From: Astragalus membranaceus
Lineage: Eukaryota > Streptophyta > Magnoliopsida > Fabales > Fabaceae
Assembly (NCBI GenBank): GCA_039519185.1
Contig: CM076854.1
Location: 14,853,192-14,917,191 of the forward strand
Length of the DNA: 64,000 nucleotides
Reading direction: 5' to 3'
Part shown: positions 1 through 9,886 of the stretch, piece after piece
How positions within the stretch are numbered: the stretch's first letter is position 1
Layout: the number at the start of each line of letters is the position of its first letter
Program-made: the position numbers and the translations under genes
Notes under the pieces: generated by a model
What the model was told of the DNA's origin: nothing
Database searches by the model: none
What the model saw: the letters and a program-made list of their open reading frames with translations, nothing else

Positions 1-488
1 TGTTATAACAACTTGTGCAACACACTAGTATTCTCCTAGTTTATAATGTATTTGAGGCATATATTCTTTTATTTGTTACCGTGTTATTGGTGCGCAATAT
101 CCACTATCTTTGTCGATGACTAATCTACGCCTAGAGACCTTGTGGTGGTATCCTAGCCCAACCCTCGTTGGTATTTAAGGCATGTATTCTAATTAGTAAG
201 TAGTATTAATATTTAGTAATTTAAATGGTTAATATAATTAATAAGAAGACTTATATTTAATAGTTAATAATAATAATAATAAATAAAAAACTATTTAAAA
301 TTAATATTTTGGTAGATTAATAAAAGGTGAAATTACTCTCACCTTTCCTCAATTTTGATAAAATAACAAATACACCCATTTTATGTTTGCGAAAGACGTT
401 GATCTCCCCCTATATTACACACACCTACCCCCATGAAGATGAAGTATTATGTTTCCCACACACACTCATAATAACTATCTTATTATTT
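1..488. other. AT-rich intergenic stretch, no gene seen
   Basis: AT-rich sequence with short A/T homopolymers. The short reading frame near 327-521 has no recognisable motif and runs into the SINE and MITE below, so I treat it as chance. The last 16 bases (473-488) are the left target-site duplication of the SINE. Confidence 0.6.
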
Positions 489-1156
489 AACCAACATTGT
501 TGGCCCAATGGCTTAATCTAGGGATGTCAACGGGGTGGGGCGGGACGGTCCACGGATACTTGTAAATTAATAAAAATATTTTTTTAAATAAATTTTGAAA
601 TACTATGTAAAATTAATCTTTTAAACACTATTTTTTCGGTTCATTTATATAAGAAAATTAGGCATTTCATTATGCATTTATCTTATCAACTATTTACTAA
701 TAATATTATCGTTAATGATTAGAGATAAAGAACACTAGAATTACAATAATTCCCAACTTTAAAAATAACAAGTCACTAAATATTATCCAAAATATTAAGG
801 AAAATAATATGACTTACGGGTATGGGTACCTCACTACCCGACCCCGCCCCGTTTAATGACAGGTAGTTAAATTATCCGTTTATGTAACCCGCGGGTACCC
901 GTTTGACTACCCGCCCTGTACCCGTCACGGGTTTTTACCAGCGGGTACCCGCGGGTCCAGTTTTTTTTTGCCATCCCTAGCTTAATCTACCCTGGGACAC
1001 CGGGGGTCGACCAGGTGCTCCCGGGTTCGATTCCCGCAGTGGACAAACTAGGTGTTGGCCAGTGCGAAATTTGATCCTAAGCATGATGGGAGATTAGTCT
1101 TTCATTGAAAGCGTTGGGGCATTCTGTTAGTAGCCAGCAATGGTCTGAACCAAAAA
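489..1156 (+). mobile_element. tRNA-derived SINE, interrupted by a hAT MITE
   Basis: A Pol III A-box-like sequence (TGGCCCAATGG, 501-511) and a near-consensus B box (GGTTCGATTCC, about 1025-1035) lie in the order expected of a tRNA-derived SINE. The 3' end is an A-run at about 1152-1158. The unit is flanked by 16-base direct repeats (473-488 and 1157-1172) differing at one position, as expected of LINE-mediated insertion. Removing the 461-base MITE and its 8-base duplication leaves about 200 bp, a usual plant SINE length. The MITE sits between the A and B boxes, so this copy can no longer have a functional internal promoter. Confidence 0.8.
519..979. mobile_element. non-autonomous hAT-superfamily MITE
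   Basis: A 461-bp element with terminal inverted repeats TAGGGATGtCAA and TTGcCATCCCTA (one mismatch), flanked by a perfect 8-bp target-site duplication GCTTAATC (511-518 and 980-987). The 8-bp TSD and TIR type indicate the hAT superfamily. The inside has no coding capacity. Its 3' third is rich in short CCCGCGGGTACC-like palindromes. It is inserted in the SINE described above. Confidence 0.88.
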
Positions 1157-1172
1157 AACTATCTTACTATTT

Positions 1173-2806
1173 TTTTTGGTAAAATAATAGCTATCTTATT
1201 ATACAATATATTCCAGTCAAAAAAGGTAAAACAATATAATCATACAAATAATGGGATAGAATATATTGACACCGAGCGTAGGTCTTTTGGCTTGTCTTAA
1301 CCATCCAAATCATCAATAGATCATATTGTTAATACTATTTTATAGTATGAAATTAATAAAATTAAACACAGGTCACGCGCATTATTATATGTATTGATAG
1401 GGTTGGTAGTTTAATTGAACTATTTGATGTGATTAAGTGAAAAATAATTTTAGTTGTGCACAATATCATAGGGGGTGTGGTTAGAAACCAGATTTTTAAG
1501 ATGTTAAGCCCAAACTACATGAGGCCCAACCCATTTTTATTTACTCCAGCTGATGTGCCTAAACGATTGGAGTTTCCTTCTTTTTCCCTCATTCTCTCCA
1601 CTTATATTCAGACTTAGAGAGAGCTTGGGAGAGGGAGAGGAAACTCGAGAAAGAGAGAGTGATCAGAAGGGAAGAGTTTGATTGATGATAAAATGAAAAC
1701 CCTCACTCCCTCCTAGTCACATGGCTGAAACCTACTTCACATTTTCCTACTCATCACCTTAATTCTTTTAGTTGTGCAAGCTAGAAACCAAAGAAATTCT
1801 GAAATCCAACTTCATCCCCATATTTTTGGGTCATTTCGAGTTGCCTGAGATATGGATGAGCTGAAATTTGAGTTTCAGTCGTTGCATGTAAGATTAAAGA
1901 CTTGGAGAGGAAGATTTGGAAGCTACATTGGGGTTAGAGGTGTCAAAGGAGTGGTCTTGAAGCTTGGTGTTGTGTTTAGGAGTCTTAGGAGCTTGTTTGT
2001 GAAACTCAACATCAATGGTTGAGTTCTTCTACCTTTCTCCCTCTAGTTAAATTAGGGTTTAAGTATGTTCTGAATGATTGTCTTATGATGATATATATGC
2101 ATATATGTTAACTTTAATTGAATATGTATGTCAAATATGCTATCATGTGAATGTGTTTTGAGTTGATTTACATGTACTTGGAATTGGTTTAATTGTAACT
2201 TGCATAAACGTTGAATTTGTGAATTGATGTTTGTTGGTAATGCATTGGGTGAATTACTATGTGAAATGTGAGTGTATGAAGGTTGGGGTAGGTTATAAGC
2301 CTTTAGGAAGAAGTTAAAAGCATAAAAACATGCATTTTGGCCTCAGCTAGAACAGCACGTTCCGCGCTCTTTCAGCACGGTCCATGCAAGTCTCTGGTTG
2401 GTAGACTTTTCGGCAGCCTTCCATATGATTATAAATAAATATTAAATGGTGATTTTAACACTCCGATTTTTGTGTTCATGGATGCGTTGGAAAGCTAACG
2501 AAAAGATATATGATTATAAATAAATATTAAATGGTGATTTTAACTTACTTCATGAGGCATTCCTAATCTATTCTAACCTCTAATACTTGATGCATAGAAA
2601 CTAGAGGTGGTTTCACCTTAATCTTTGTTGTGATTGATTAATATGTTATTTGGGTTTATTGTATGACTTTGTACTCAATACTTGATGTTCATATGCTTGT
2701 TTATAAGTATGATTTCGTATGCCCAAATTATGGATTATTGATTGTGGTTCTCGATTATGTACAGATTGTTTAAGATAAACTACTCGAGAGTGAGGACTAT
2801 AGTATC

Positions 2807-2809
<3 letters not shown>
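1173..2809. other. gene-free stretch, possibly an old LTR remnant
   Basis: No supported gene. A GGCCCA-rich patch near 1490-1560, an AG-rich leader-like stretch near 1600-1700, a GC-rich AGAACAGCACG segment near 2348-2400, and the sequence ATGCGTTGGAAAGCT near 2480-2500 follow one another as in plant gypsy LTRs. The last 15-mer recurs in the Tekay-like LTRs of this window at a comparable place after a GC-rich patch. I infer a decayed LTR relative, but no ends or TSD could be found. Confidence 0.3.
2423..2544. repeat. 37-bp direct repeat pair
   Basis: A 37-bp AT-rich sequence occurs at 2423-2459 and again at 2508-2544, identical by eye, with an 85-bp offset. The spacer contains the ATGCGTTGGAAAGCT motif. 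It looks like a local duplication. Confidence 0.75.

Positions 2810-2897
<88 letters not shown>
2810..2897. repeat. compound (AT)n(GT)n microsatellite
   Basis: About 29 AT dinucleotides pass directly into about 13 GT dinucleotides. It is a simple sequence repeat, probably length-variable. Confidence 0.95.
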
Positions 2898-2898
<1 letters not shown>

Positions 2899-3159
2899 CA
2901 AAAGGACTATATGTTTGATATTCGAAAGATTATGATATGTTTCAAAAGGAAAAAAGAATACTATGGTACCATATATTTTACTATACCAGTAAGTATTATG
3001 TATATTTGAAGGACTACGTTTTGATTATGTACCTTGAAAAGTAAATGGATATATGTATTTTATGTACATGGATACCATAGCAACAAAGATGTATTTTAAG
3101 TTTATAAAGACTAACTAGTACTATGTAATTAGCTTCGTATGTGAGTCTATTATATTTTT

Positions 3160-4299
3160 GAGTAAAGGCCCAAATTCATCCCTGACAATTTTTTCGCGGG
3201 ACGAATTCGTCCCTGACAATTTATTTGGGACACATTGGTCCCTGACAATTCCAAAACGGGACACGTTAGTCCCTCCATCCATTTTGACGTTACCAGCACA
3301 TCCAACGTCTCCTACGTGGCACGTTAAGTGCCACGTGTCACGTTAACTGCCACGAAAGTGTTTATTTTGGGACAAATAAGTCCCTAACTTTGCAAATTTG
3401 AAAAGGGGACAAATCAGTCCCTGACTTTTTTGGAAATGGGACAAATCAGTCCCTGAAACCATAAACCAGTCCCTGAATTTTTCTTTCAGAACCATTCTCA
3501 AAACCATCATCACCATCATCAATTTTTTTTCAGAACCATCATCAATTTTCCTTACACCTCCTTCGACCTTCATTCATTCCCTTCCTTTCCTTTTTCTTTA
3601 CACCACAAATCCCCAAATTGAAACCCTAACCCACAAATACCCCCTTCTTCTCTCACTCTCGAACATATCTTCTTCGTTTCCAGATCTGGGTTCTTCTTCT
3701 CCGTTCGTCGTTCTTTCCCCAAATTGCAGCAATCTTTCTTCTTCTTGGTTCTACAGATCTGGAACGAAACCCAGATGATGAAGGAAACCCAGGAACGAAG
3801 AAGAAGAACGATGGGTTTCTCAAATTCGTAAACAAAAACATCAGGAACGAAGAAGAAGAACGAACGAATAAGAACGATGAGATGAAAAACGAAGAAGAAC
3901 GAACGAACGAAGAAGAACGATGAGATGAACACCACTGTTATTGGAATGATCTGGGTTTCCTCAAAACCACTGTTAGGGTTCGAAGACGATGGGTGGAACC
4001 TTCGTTGATTGGGGATTTGGAAGTTTGGAGGTAGAAGACGATGAATAGTAACAGAGGACTGATTCGTCTCTTTTTTAAATTGTCAGGGACCGATTCGTCC
4101 CTTTTTTAAATCTAACGTGACAACGTGGCATTTAACGTGCCACGTAGGACACGTTTACTGTCCTGGTAACGGTTAAATGGATGGAGGGACTAACGTGTCT
4201 TGTTTTGGAATTGTCAGGGACCAATGTGTCTCAAAAAAATTATTAGGGACGAATTCGTCCCACGAAAAAATTGTCAGGGACGAATTTGGGCATTTACTC
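3160..4299. mobile_element. non-autonomous MULE (Mutator-like) element
   Basis: A 1,140-bp element with long terminal inverted repeats: about 140 bp at each end match as reverse complements with scattered mismatches. They start GAGTAAA at the left and end TTTACTC at the right, and are flanked by a perfect 9-bp duplication TATATTTTT (3151-3159 and 4300-4308). Long TIRs with 9-bp TSDs are the Mutator signature. The TIRs are built of reiterated GGGAC...GTCCCTGACAA-type units. The inside (about 3480-4080) holds CT-rich and GAACGAAGAAG-rich sequence resembling a gene leader, but no transposase. A captured gene fragment is possible and unproven. Confidence 0.85.
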
Positions 4300-4308
4300 T
4301 ATATTTTT

Positions 4309-5079
4309 AAGAGAATCATAGTTTTTATTGTTTTGAGGTATTTTGAGGAAGTTCAGAGTTTAATATGATATACATATATATATTTGTATTTTAAGAAACT
4401 CAATTATGTTCAACGTACTTTTATGTAATGGTTTATAAGTATTTATATATTCTGAAAAGTTGGGCTTTATGACTCAAGCGATATCCTGAAAAGGATTTCC
4501 TATTTTTAGTATGGGAAAGGATATGATTAATCAATGAGTCAATTCGAGAGACGAAGTAAATTCGCTCAGTTCAAAACGCTTTGGCGTTATCTGATATTAA
4601 TTTGATTGATATTTCTAATCTTTGATGATTCAAAATTAGGGATGGTACATAAGGCTTCAGAGTTCGACCTTTTTCTAAGGTCACTATTCGTTTGTCTTGT
4701 TGGCATTTCTTCCATTCAGTTGTGGTGGAGAAATAAAGCCATAAAGGAGTGGTTTTTAGAGTTTTTATGTGGAATTGTTTTAGAAGACATAAAGTTTTGG
4801 GTTATGAAGCTCAAGACCTGTTCTCCTGGTGCCCAAATTGCAATCAGAAGTAGAAATGGGAAGTGGATATCAAAATGATAGCATGGCATTTTCATTCGGT
4901 TCCTTGATTAAAAAATGAAGAGGTTATTTCTGTAGTTGTCCATTCTTGTATACTGTCTATTTCTAAATGATGCTTAAAATTGATATAACAATTTTGGCAA
5001 TTGCTATCACAAATTGAGGGTTCATTTCTGGAAAACCAAATTTTTTGTTTTAAGAAGAAGAACTGAGTCGTCATTTTGG
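4309..5079. other. gene-free stretch between MULE and LINE
   Basis: AT-rich DNA continuing the sequence interrupted by the MULE. Short frames such as 4606-4878 on the plus strand show no motif I recognise. No repeat structure was seen. Confidence 0.5.
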
Positions 5080-6121
5080 GATGACGTGGAGGCGAGGACC
5101 AAAACCTACATTTCTCCTACCTCTATCTCCATCCTTGTTAATGGATCCCCCACAGCTCCTTTCCTAATGCAGAGGGGCCTTAGACAAGGCGACCCCCTTT
5201 CCCCGTTCCTCTAGCAGCTGGAATTTTCAATGTCCTCATGAATCGAGCGGTGAGGCTCAGGGAGTCTGAAGGCATAAAGGTAGGATCCAAAGAGATCTGT
5301 GTCTCTCACCTCCAGTTTGCTGATGACACACTTGTGTTTTGCCTAGCTAGATCAAAATGGATGACCATTCTAAGAAGGATTATGGATTGCTTTGAATTAC
5401 TTTCCGAATTAAAAATCAATTTAGCTAAATCTGGTTTGATCGTTCTTGGAAAATCAGAAGTTTGGGCAAAATGCAGTGCAGCTAGATTAGACTATCAGCT
5501 AGTATCTCTCCCAACTTGGGTATCCCTCTTGGGGCCAACCCAAATTGACTTGCAACTTGGGACCCAATTCTCACCAAATTACAACAAAAATTGGTTGGTT
5601 GGAAAGCAAAACTCTTCTCTAGAGCTGGCAGACTTGTATTGATTAAATCAGTTCTGAATAGCCTACCACTGTACTATATGAGCCTCTACAAGGTCCCCAA
5701 AGGTGTGACCAAAAAAATCATCCAGTTACAACGTCAATTATTTTGGCAGGGTAATGGTACGGGAAGGGGCCTCCCTTGGATCAAATGGTCCACCATCTAG
5801 AAACCAAAAAGTTGTGGTGGTCTAGGGATTGATGACCTAACTATTAAAAATGCAGCCCTACTGTTCAAATGGGGGTGGTGATTCTCGGACGAAGGGGAGC
5901 CATTGTGGAAAAGAACTGTATGCTCAATTCACAACCTAAATCCTGAGGAAGTGATAATCAATCAGCAGAGAAAGGGGACCAACGGTAGCATTTGGAGACA
6001 TATCTCAGAGGTGGCTACATGGGGAGAGAAGATAAAAAAATGTGATCACTGGAGGTTGGAGCAAGAGAGTGGAAGAAGGGAGGGACACCAAATTCTGGCA
6101 CGAAACTTGGTTTGGGACTTC
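5080..6121 (+). pseudogene. LINE reverse transcriptase remnant (left part)
   Basis: Three plus-strand reading frames give consecutive pieces of a plant LINE (non-LTR) reverse transcriptase. The first carries the substrate-binding stretch ending RGLRQGDPLSPF (about 5086-5214). The second has VSHLQFADDTLVF with the catalytic ADD core (about 5310-5345). The third covers the thumb side (RLVLIKSVLNSLPLYYMSLYK, then a GGLGI-like segment to about 6120). Shifts of frame near 5214 and 5500-5590 and several stops show it is dead. The upstream half (endonuclease and start of RT) is missing, the usual 5' truncation of LINEs. The reading is cut at 6121 by an Athila insertion and resumes at 17764. Confidence 0.85.
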
Positions 6122-7429
6122 TGATGAATCCCCATCACATGATGTTTTTCACTGCAAAAAAGGGAATTTTACTTAATAATTTGATGAATCAATGGAAAGT
6201 GTTAGGAGAAAATTAAGAAGTTGTTCTATTTGGGATTTAATTGCTTTGCAGTGTTTATGCTGGGTTTTTTTGGTGTTTTTGTGCCCAGGGACTAGGTGAA
6301 GAGAAGAACGAAGAAATGCAAGCAAAGCAGACTCAAAAATACAAGGAAATAAGGTTTCTGCCAAATCGCGCTGAAGTTGCGCTGGGAGCGCGAGTGAGGC
6401 GCAAAAATCCACTGTAGCGTCCTCCATCCGCGCCTAAGTGGCGCTGGAAGCGCGAGTCGCGCGCGGATTGGCAGGAACAGTCACGCAGAGTTGCGCTTAA
6501 GTTGCGCTGGGAGCGCCAGTGAGGCGCGAAACGCCGGAAAACACGTTAAAGCAGGCCCAGCACGCGTTTTGAAGGGATTTTGGACGTTTTTGGAACCCTA
6601 GAACGAAAGAGGAGCGATTCCGTCTGACGGCTACCGAAGAATCAAGACTTGGGAACAAGGATTGAAGCTTCATATGTGTTCATCATCATCTTCCACTTGT
6701 AATTTTCTTTGTTTCTCTTCATTAATCATGAATAGCTAAACATCTTTATGTTAGGGATGAAGGAATATTGATGTAACTCTATTGTCGCTGGTTTAGAATC
6801 ATATTTGTATCGTACTCTCTCGTATTTTGTGTATCGAATTTCTACGCTTAATGCTTTTTATGGTTGGAAAACTCATACAATGATATTTTGTTCAATTATG
6901 AAATTGGAGTTTTATTCTTGAATGTTTGAAATTCGATACCCTCAATTGGTAGTTTAGGAATAATCTATGAGTTGTTGTATATTGCAAACTCTTGCTTTAA
7001 TGCTTGTTGTTAATTAGAATCACCTAAGGGATTAGGGATTTAGTTATCGACAAAGGACTAGTTACCTAAGGAACTAGGAATTGGTTAATGTTGTGAGTTT
7101 GATAGCAAGATTAGAGAGAGAGATTAACTTTCAAATTAAATCAGTGGCAATAGGGTGAAATCAATAGGAATTCGTCCCTAGCATCCTTTACCATCGTATC
7201 CTTTTCAACTCGTTTTTCGGCTGTTATTATTAAAAACACAAAAATATTTTTATTGCTTTACTTCGAGCTTGACAGCTCAACAATCATCAAACCAAAACCC
7301 TTTTAAACCTGGTTCCTATTAGTGGTTGTTAACATCTTTAGTAAATTAACTTCGATCCTTGAGGACGATATCCCGGTACTTACCGGTTTATTACTTGCAC
7401 GATTCGGTACACTTGCCGAAAAGTTATCA
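6122..7429 (+). repeat. Athila-1 5' LTR
   Basis: 1,308 bp, beginning TGATGAATCC and ending AAGTTATCA. It matches the 3' LTR at 16450-17758 almost base for base. Three GCGC-rich modules of the type TTGCGCTGGGAGCGC lie at about 6360-6540 and recur in the pol-ORF3 spacer. The short frames on either strand inside it are not genes. Confidence 0.95.
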
Positions 7430-7435
7430 AGTTTT

Positions 7436-7453
7436 TGGCGCCGTTGTCGGGGA
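7436..7453 (+). other. primer binding site of Athila-1
   Basis: TGGCGCCGTTGTCGGGGA lies six bases after the LTR end. It is the usual Athila PBS type, complementary to the 3' end of a plant tRNA-Asp (assignment from memory of the family). Confidence 0.8.
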
Positions 7454-7609
7454 TCGAAATTACATTTACTAGTAATTCGAAGGCAACTGCTAATTCGAAC
7501 CCGTACATATTTACATTCACTTTAGTTTTATTTCTGTTATTTTTTGTTATTGTATATATATTACACAGTTTGCTTTGACACTTGTGTGAGTTTCTTGTGT
7601 TCTCAGTGC

Positions 7610-9853
7610 ATGCGCGGAGCTGTTAATCCTAAGGATTTACTTTTCGATCCGGAGATTGAGAAAACCGCTAGAGCTAATAGAAAGGAAGCAAGGTTAAGGA
7701 AGCAAGGAGCAACAACCGGAGAATCTTCTGTGCAACAAACTGTGACTGAAATTATGGGAGAAAATCCACCACCTGCTCGCACTCTTGGCGACTTTGGTAG
7801 AAGAAATCAAGGCGTCCAAGCATACACCTTCCAACCTGTGGGAGCTGTGGCATTTGAGATCAAGTCTTCGATCCTCACTGCCTTGAAAGCAGAACAATTC
7901 TCTGGGTCTGATGCTGAAGATCCAAATCAACACTTATTTCAGTTCTATGAAATTTGTGGGTCCACAAATCCTGTGGGAGTGACTGATGACCAGAAAAAGT
8001 TGCGTCTCTTTCCATATACTTTGACTGGGAGGGCTAAAGATTGGCTAAACACTATCCCAGCAGGAACTATTAACAATTGGGGTGATCTAGAGAGCAAGTA
8101 CTTAGAAAGATTCTTTCCAATTTCTAAGTTCATCAAGAAAAGGGCTGAAATATCAAATTTTGAGCAAGGAGATGCTGAGTCTCTTTATGATGCTTGGGAA
8201 AGGTTCAAACTGTTATTAAAAAAATGTTCTGGGCATGGTATTGATGATTTTGTTCAGTTGCAAACTTTCTGTCATGGGTTGCGACCTCAAACAAGAATGA
8301 TGTTAGATGCCTCAGCTGGAGGGTCTTTGGGTACTAAAACTGAAGCGGAAGCAAGACAGCTAGTGGAGCATATGGCTTCTAATGAGTACCGGATTCAAAA
8401 TGATAGAGGGGCAACAAAGAGGCCAGGAATTTTAGAGTTGGACGCTAATAGTGCTGTGTTGGCTCAACAAAAGGTAATGTCACTTCAAATTGAGGCTCTC
8501 ACTAAACAGTTAGCTGCTGCTTTGCCAAGTGGATCTCAAACTCCTGCAACCGTTCAAGCAGTGCAAACGGGGGCATGTAATTATTGTGGCAGAAATGCTC
8601 ATGAAGGTGACTGTGCAACTCATGGAGATAACAGTGAACAGGTTAATTATATGGGCAACTTTCAGAAGCAAGGTGGGAACCCGTATTCTAACACCTACAA
8701 TCCTGGGTGGAAGAATCATCCCAACTTCTCTTGGAAGAATAATGATACCGCAGGGTCACATCAGCAGCAACCTAGTCAAGAACAAAGAAAGCCATCTCCT
8801 ATGGAGGAAGCGTTGACTCAGTTTATGCAAATGACAAGGACAACCTTTCAATCTCAAGACCAAGCTATGAAGAACATGGAAAAGAATCATGAAGCTTCCA
8901 TAAAGAATTTAGAGACTCAAATTGGGCAGTTATCAAAGCAGCTTGCTGGATCATCTAACAGCGGTTTCTCAGCTAATACAGTTGACAACCCTAGGGATGA
9001 AACTGCCAAGGCTATCTCTCTAAGAAGTGGTCGGGAGTTGCCGACTCCTGTGGTAAATGGTGAAAAGAAGGTGTCAGTTGAAAATGAAAGAAAAGAGTTG
9101 AGTGAAAAGAATGAAAATAAAAAAAATGGAGAAGTTGAAAATGAGTTGAGTACGGAAAGTGAAGAAGGTGTGAAGTCTAACCCTAATAAAAACAATTTGT
9201 TCTTTGATGTGCAGGTACAAGAGAAACTCAAGGCACCTCCTCCGCAAGTGAAGTTACCGTATCCTCAGGCTAGCAAGAAAAATCAAAAAGATGAGCAATT
9301 TTCTAAGTTCATGGAGGTTTTCAAGCGGTTACAAATCAATATACCCTTCGCAGAAGCTCTAGAACAAATGCCCATATATGCCAAATTCATGAAGGAGCTT
9401 TTGACAAAGAAGAGGAAACTCAAAGAGGATGAAACAGTGGCTTTGACTGAGGAGTGCAGTGCTATAATCCAGAGGAAGCTCCCTCAGAAAATGAAAGATC
9501 CGGGAAACTTCACCATTCCGTGTGCAATTGGCAACATCGCCATTGGCAAAGCTCTTTGTGATCTGGGGGCCAGTATTAATCTTATGCCATTGTCTATGCT
9601 GAAGAGACTGGGTGGTGGCGAGGTAAAGCCTACTAGAATGTCACTGACACTTGCTGATCGATCAGTAAAATATCCTTATGGAGTGTTGGAAGATGTTCTA
9701 GTCAGAGTTGATAAATTCCTGTTTCTGGTAGACTTTGTGATCCTTGACATGGAGGAGGATGCAGAGGTACCACTTATCCTGGGTAGACCATTTTTAGCCA
9801 CAGGGCGAGCTTTGATTGATGTGCAACAAGGGAAGCTGATCTTGAGGTTCTAG
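7610..9853 (+). CDS. Athila-1 Gag and aspartic protease polyprotein
   Basis: 747 residues from the ATG at 7610; the frame is open from further upstream, but this ATG follows a CAG that may be a splice acceptor. Gag forms the intracellular particle. The core retrotransposon-gag domain (about residues 140-230) reads DWLNTIPAG...W..L...Y...FFP. A zinc-knuckle-like CNYCGRNAHEGDC starts near residue 323. A lysine- and glutamate-rich linker follows (about 480-560). The protease domain has its catalytic DLGAS near residue 651 and the ILGRPFLATG strand near the end. The frame ends at a TAG (9851-9853), after which the same frame continues directly into pol. That TAG is either a readthrough stop or a recent nonsense change. 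Confidence 0.92.
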   Translation: MRGAVNPKDLLFDPEIEKTARANRKEARLRKQGATTGESSVQQTVTEIMGENPPPARTLGDFGRRNQGVQAYTFQPVGAVAFEIKSSILTALKAEQFSGSDAEDPNQHLFQFYEICGSTNPVGVTDDQKKLRLFPYTLTGRAKDWLNTIPAGTINNWGDLESKYLERFFPISKFIKKRAEISNFEQGDAESLYDAWERFKLLLKKCSGHGIDDFVQLQTFCHGLRPQTRMMLDASAGGSLGTKTEAEARQLVEHMASNEYRIQNDRGATKRPGILELDANSAVLAQQKVMSLQIEALTKQLAAALPSGSQTPATVQAVQTGACNYCGRNAHEGDCATHGDNSEQVNYMGNFQKQGGNPYSNTYNPGWKNHPNFSWKNNDTAGSHQQQPSQEQRKPSPMEEALTQFMQMTRTTFQSQDQAMKNMEKNHEASIKNLETQIGQLSKQLAGSSNSGFSANTVDNPRDETAKAISLRSGRELPTPVVNGEKKVSVENERKELSEKNENKKNGEVENELSTESEEGVKSNPNKNNLFFDVQVQEKLKAPPPQVKLPYPQASKKNQKDEQFSKFMEVFKRLQINIPFAEALEQMPIYAKFMKELLTKKRKLKEDETVALTEECSAIIQRKLPQKMKDPGNFTIPCAIGNIAIGKALCDLGASINLMPLSMLKRLGGGEVKPTRMSLTLADRSVKYPYGVLEDVLVRVDKFLFLVDFVILDMEEDAEVPLILGRPFLATGRALIDVQQGKLILRF

Positions 9854-9886
9854 GATGAAAAGATTACTTTTAGTGTTTTTGAAGCT

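Noticed and set aside
1000..1045. tRNA gene, because of the GGTTCGATTCC B box
   Set aside because: No cloverleaf can be completed around it; the A box is across the MITE and the flanks show a SINE with TSDs and an A-tail.
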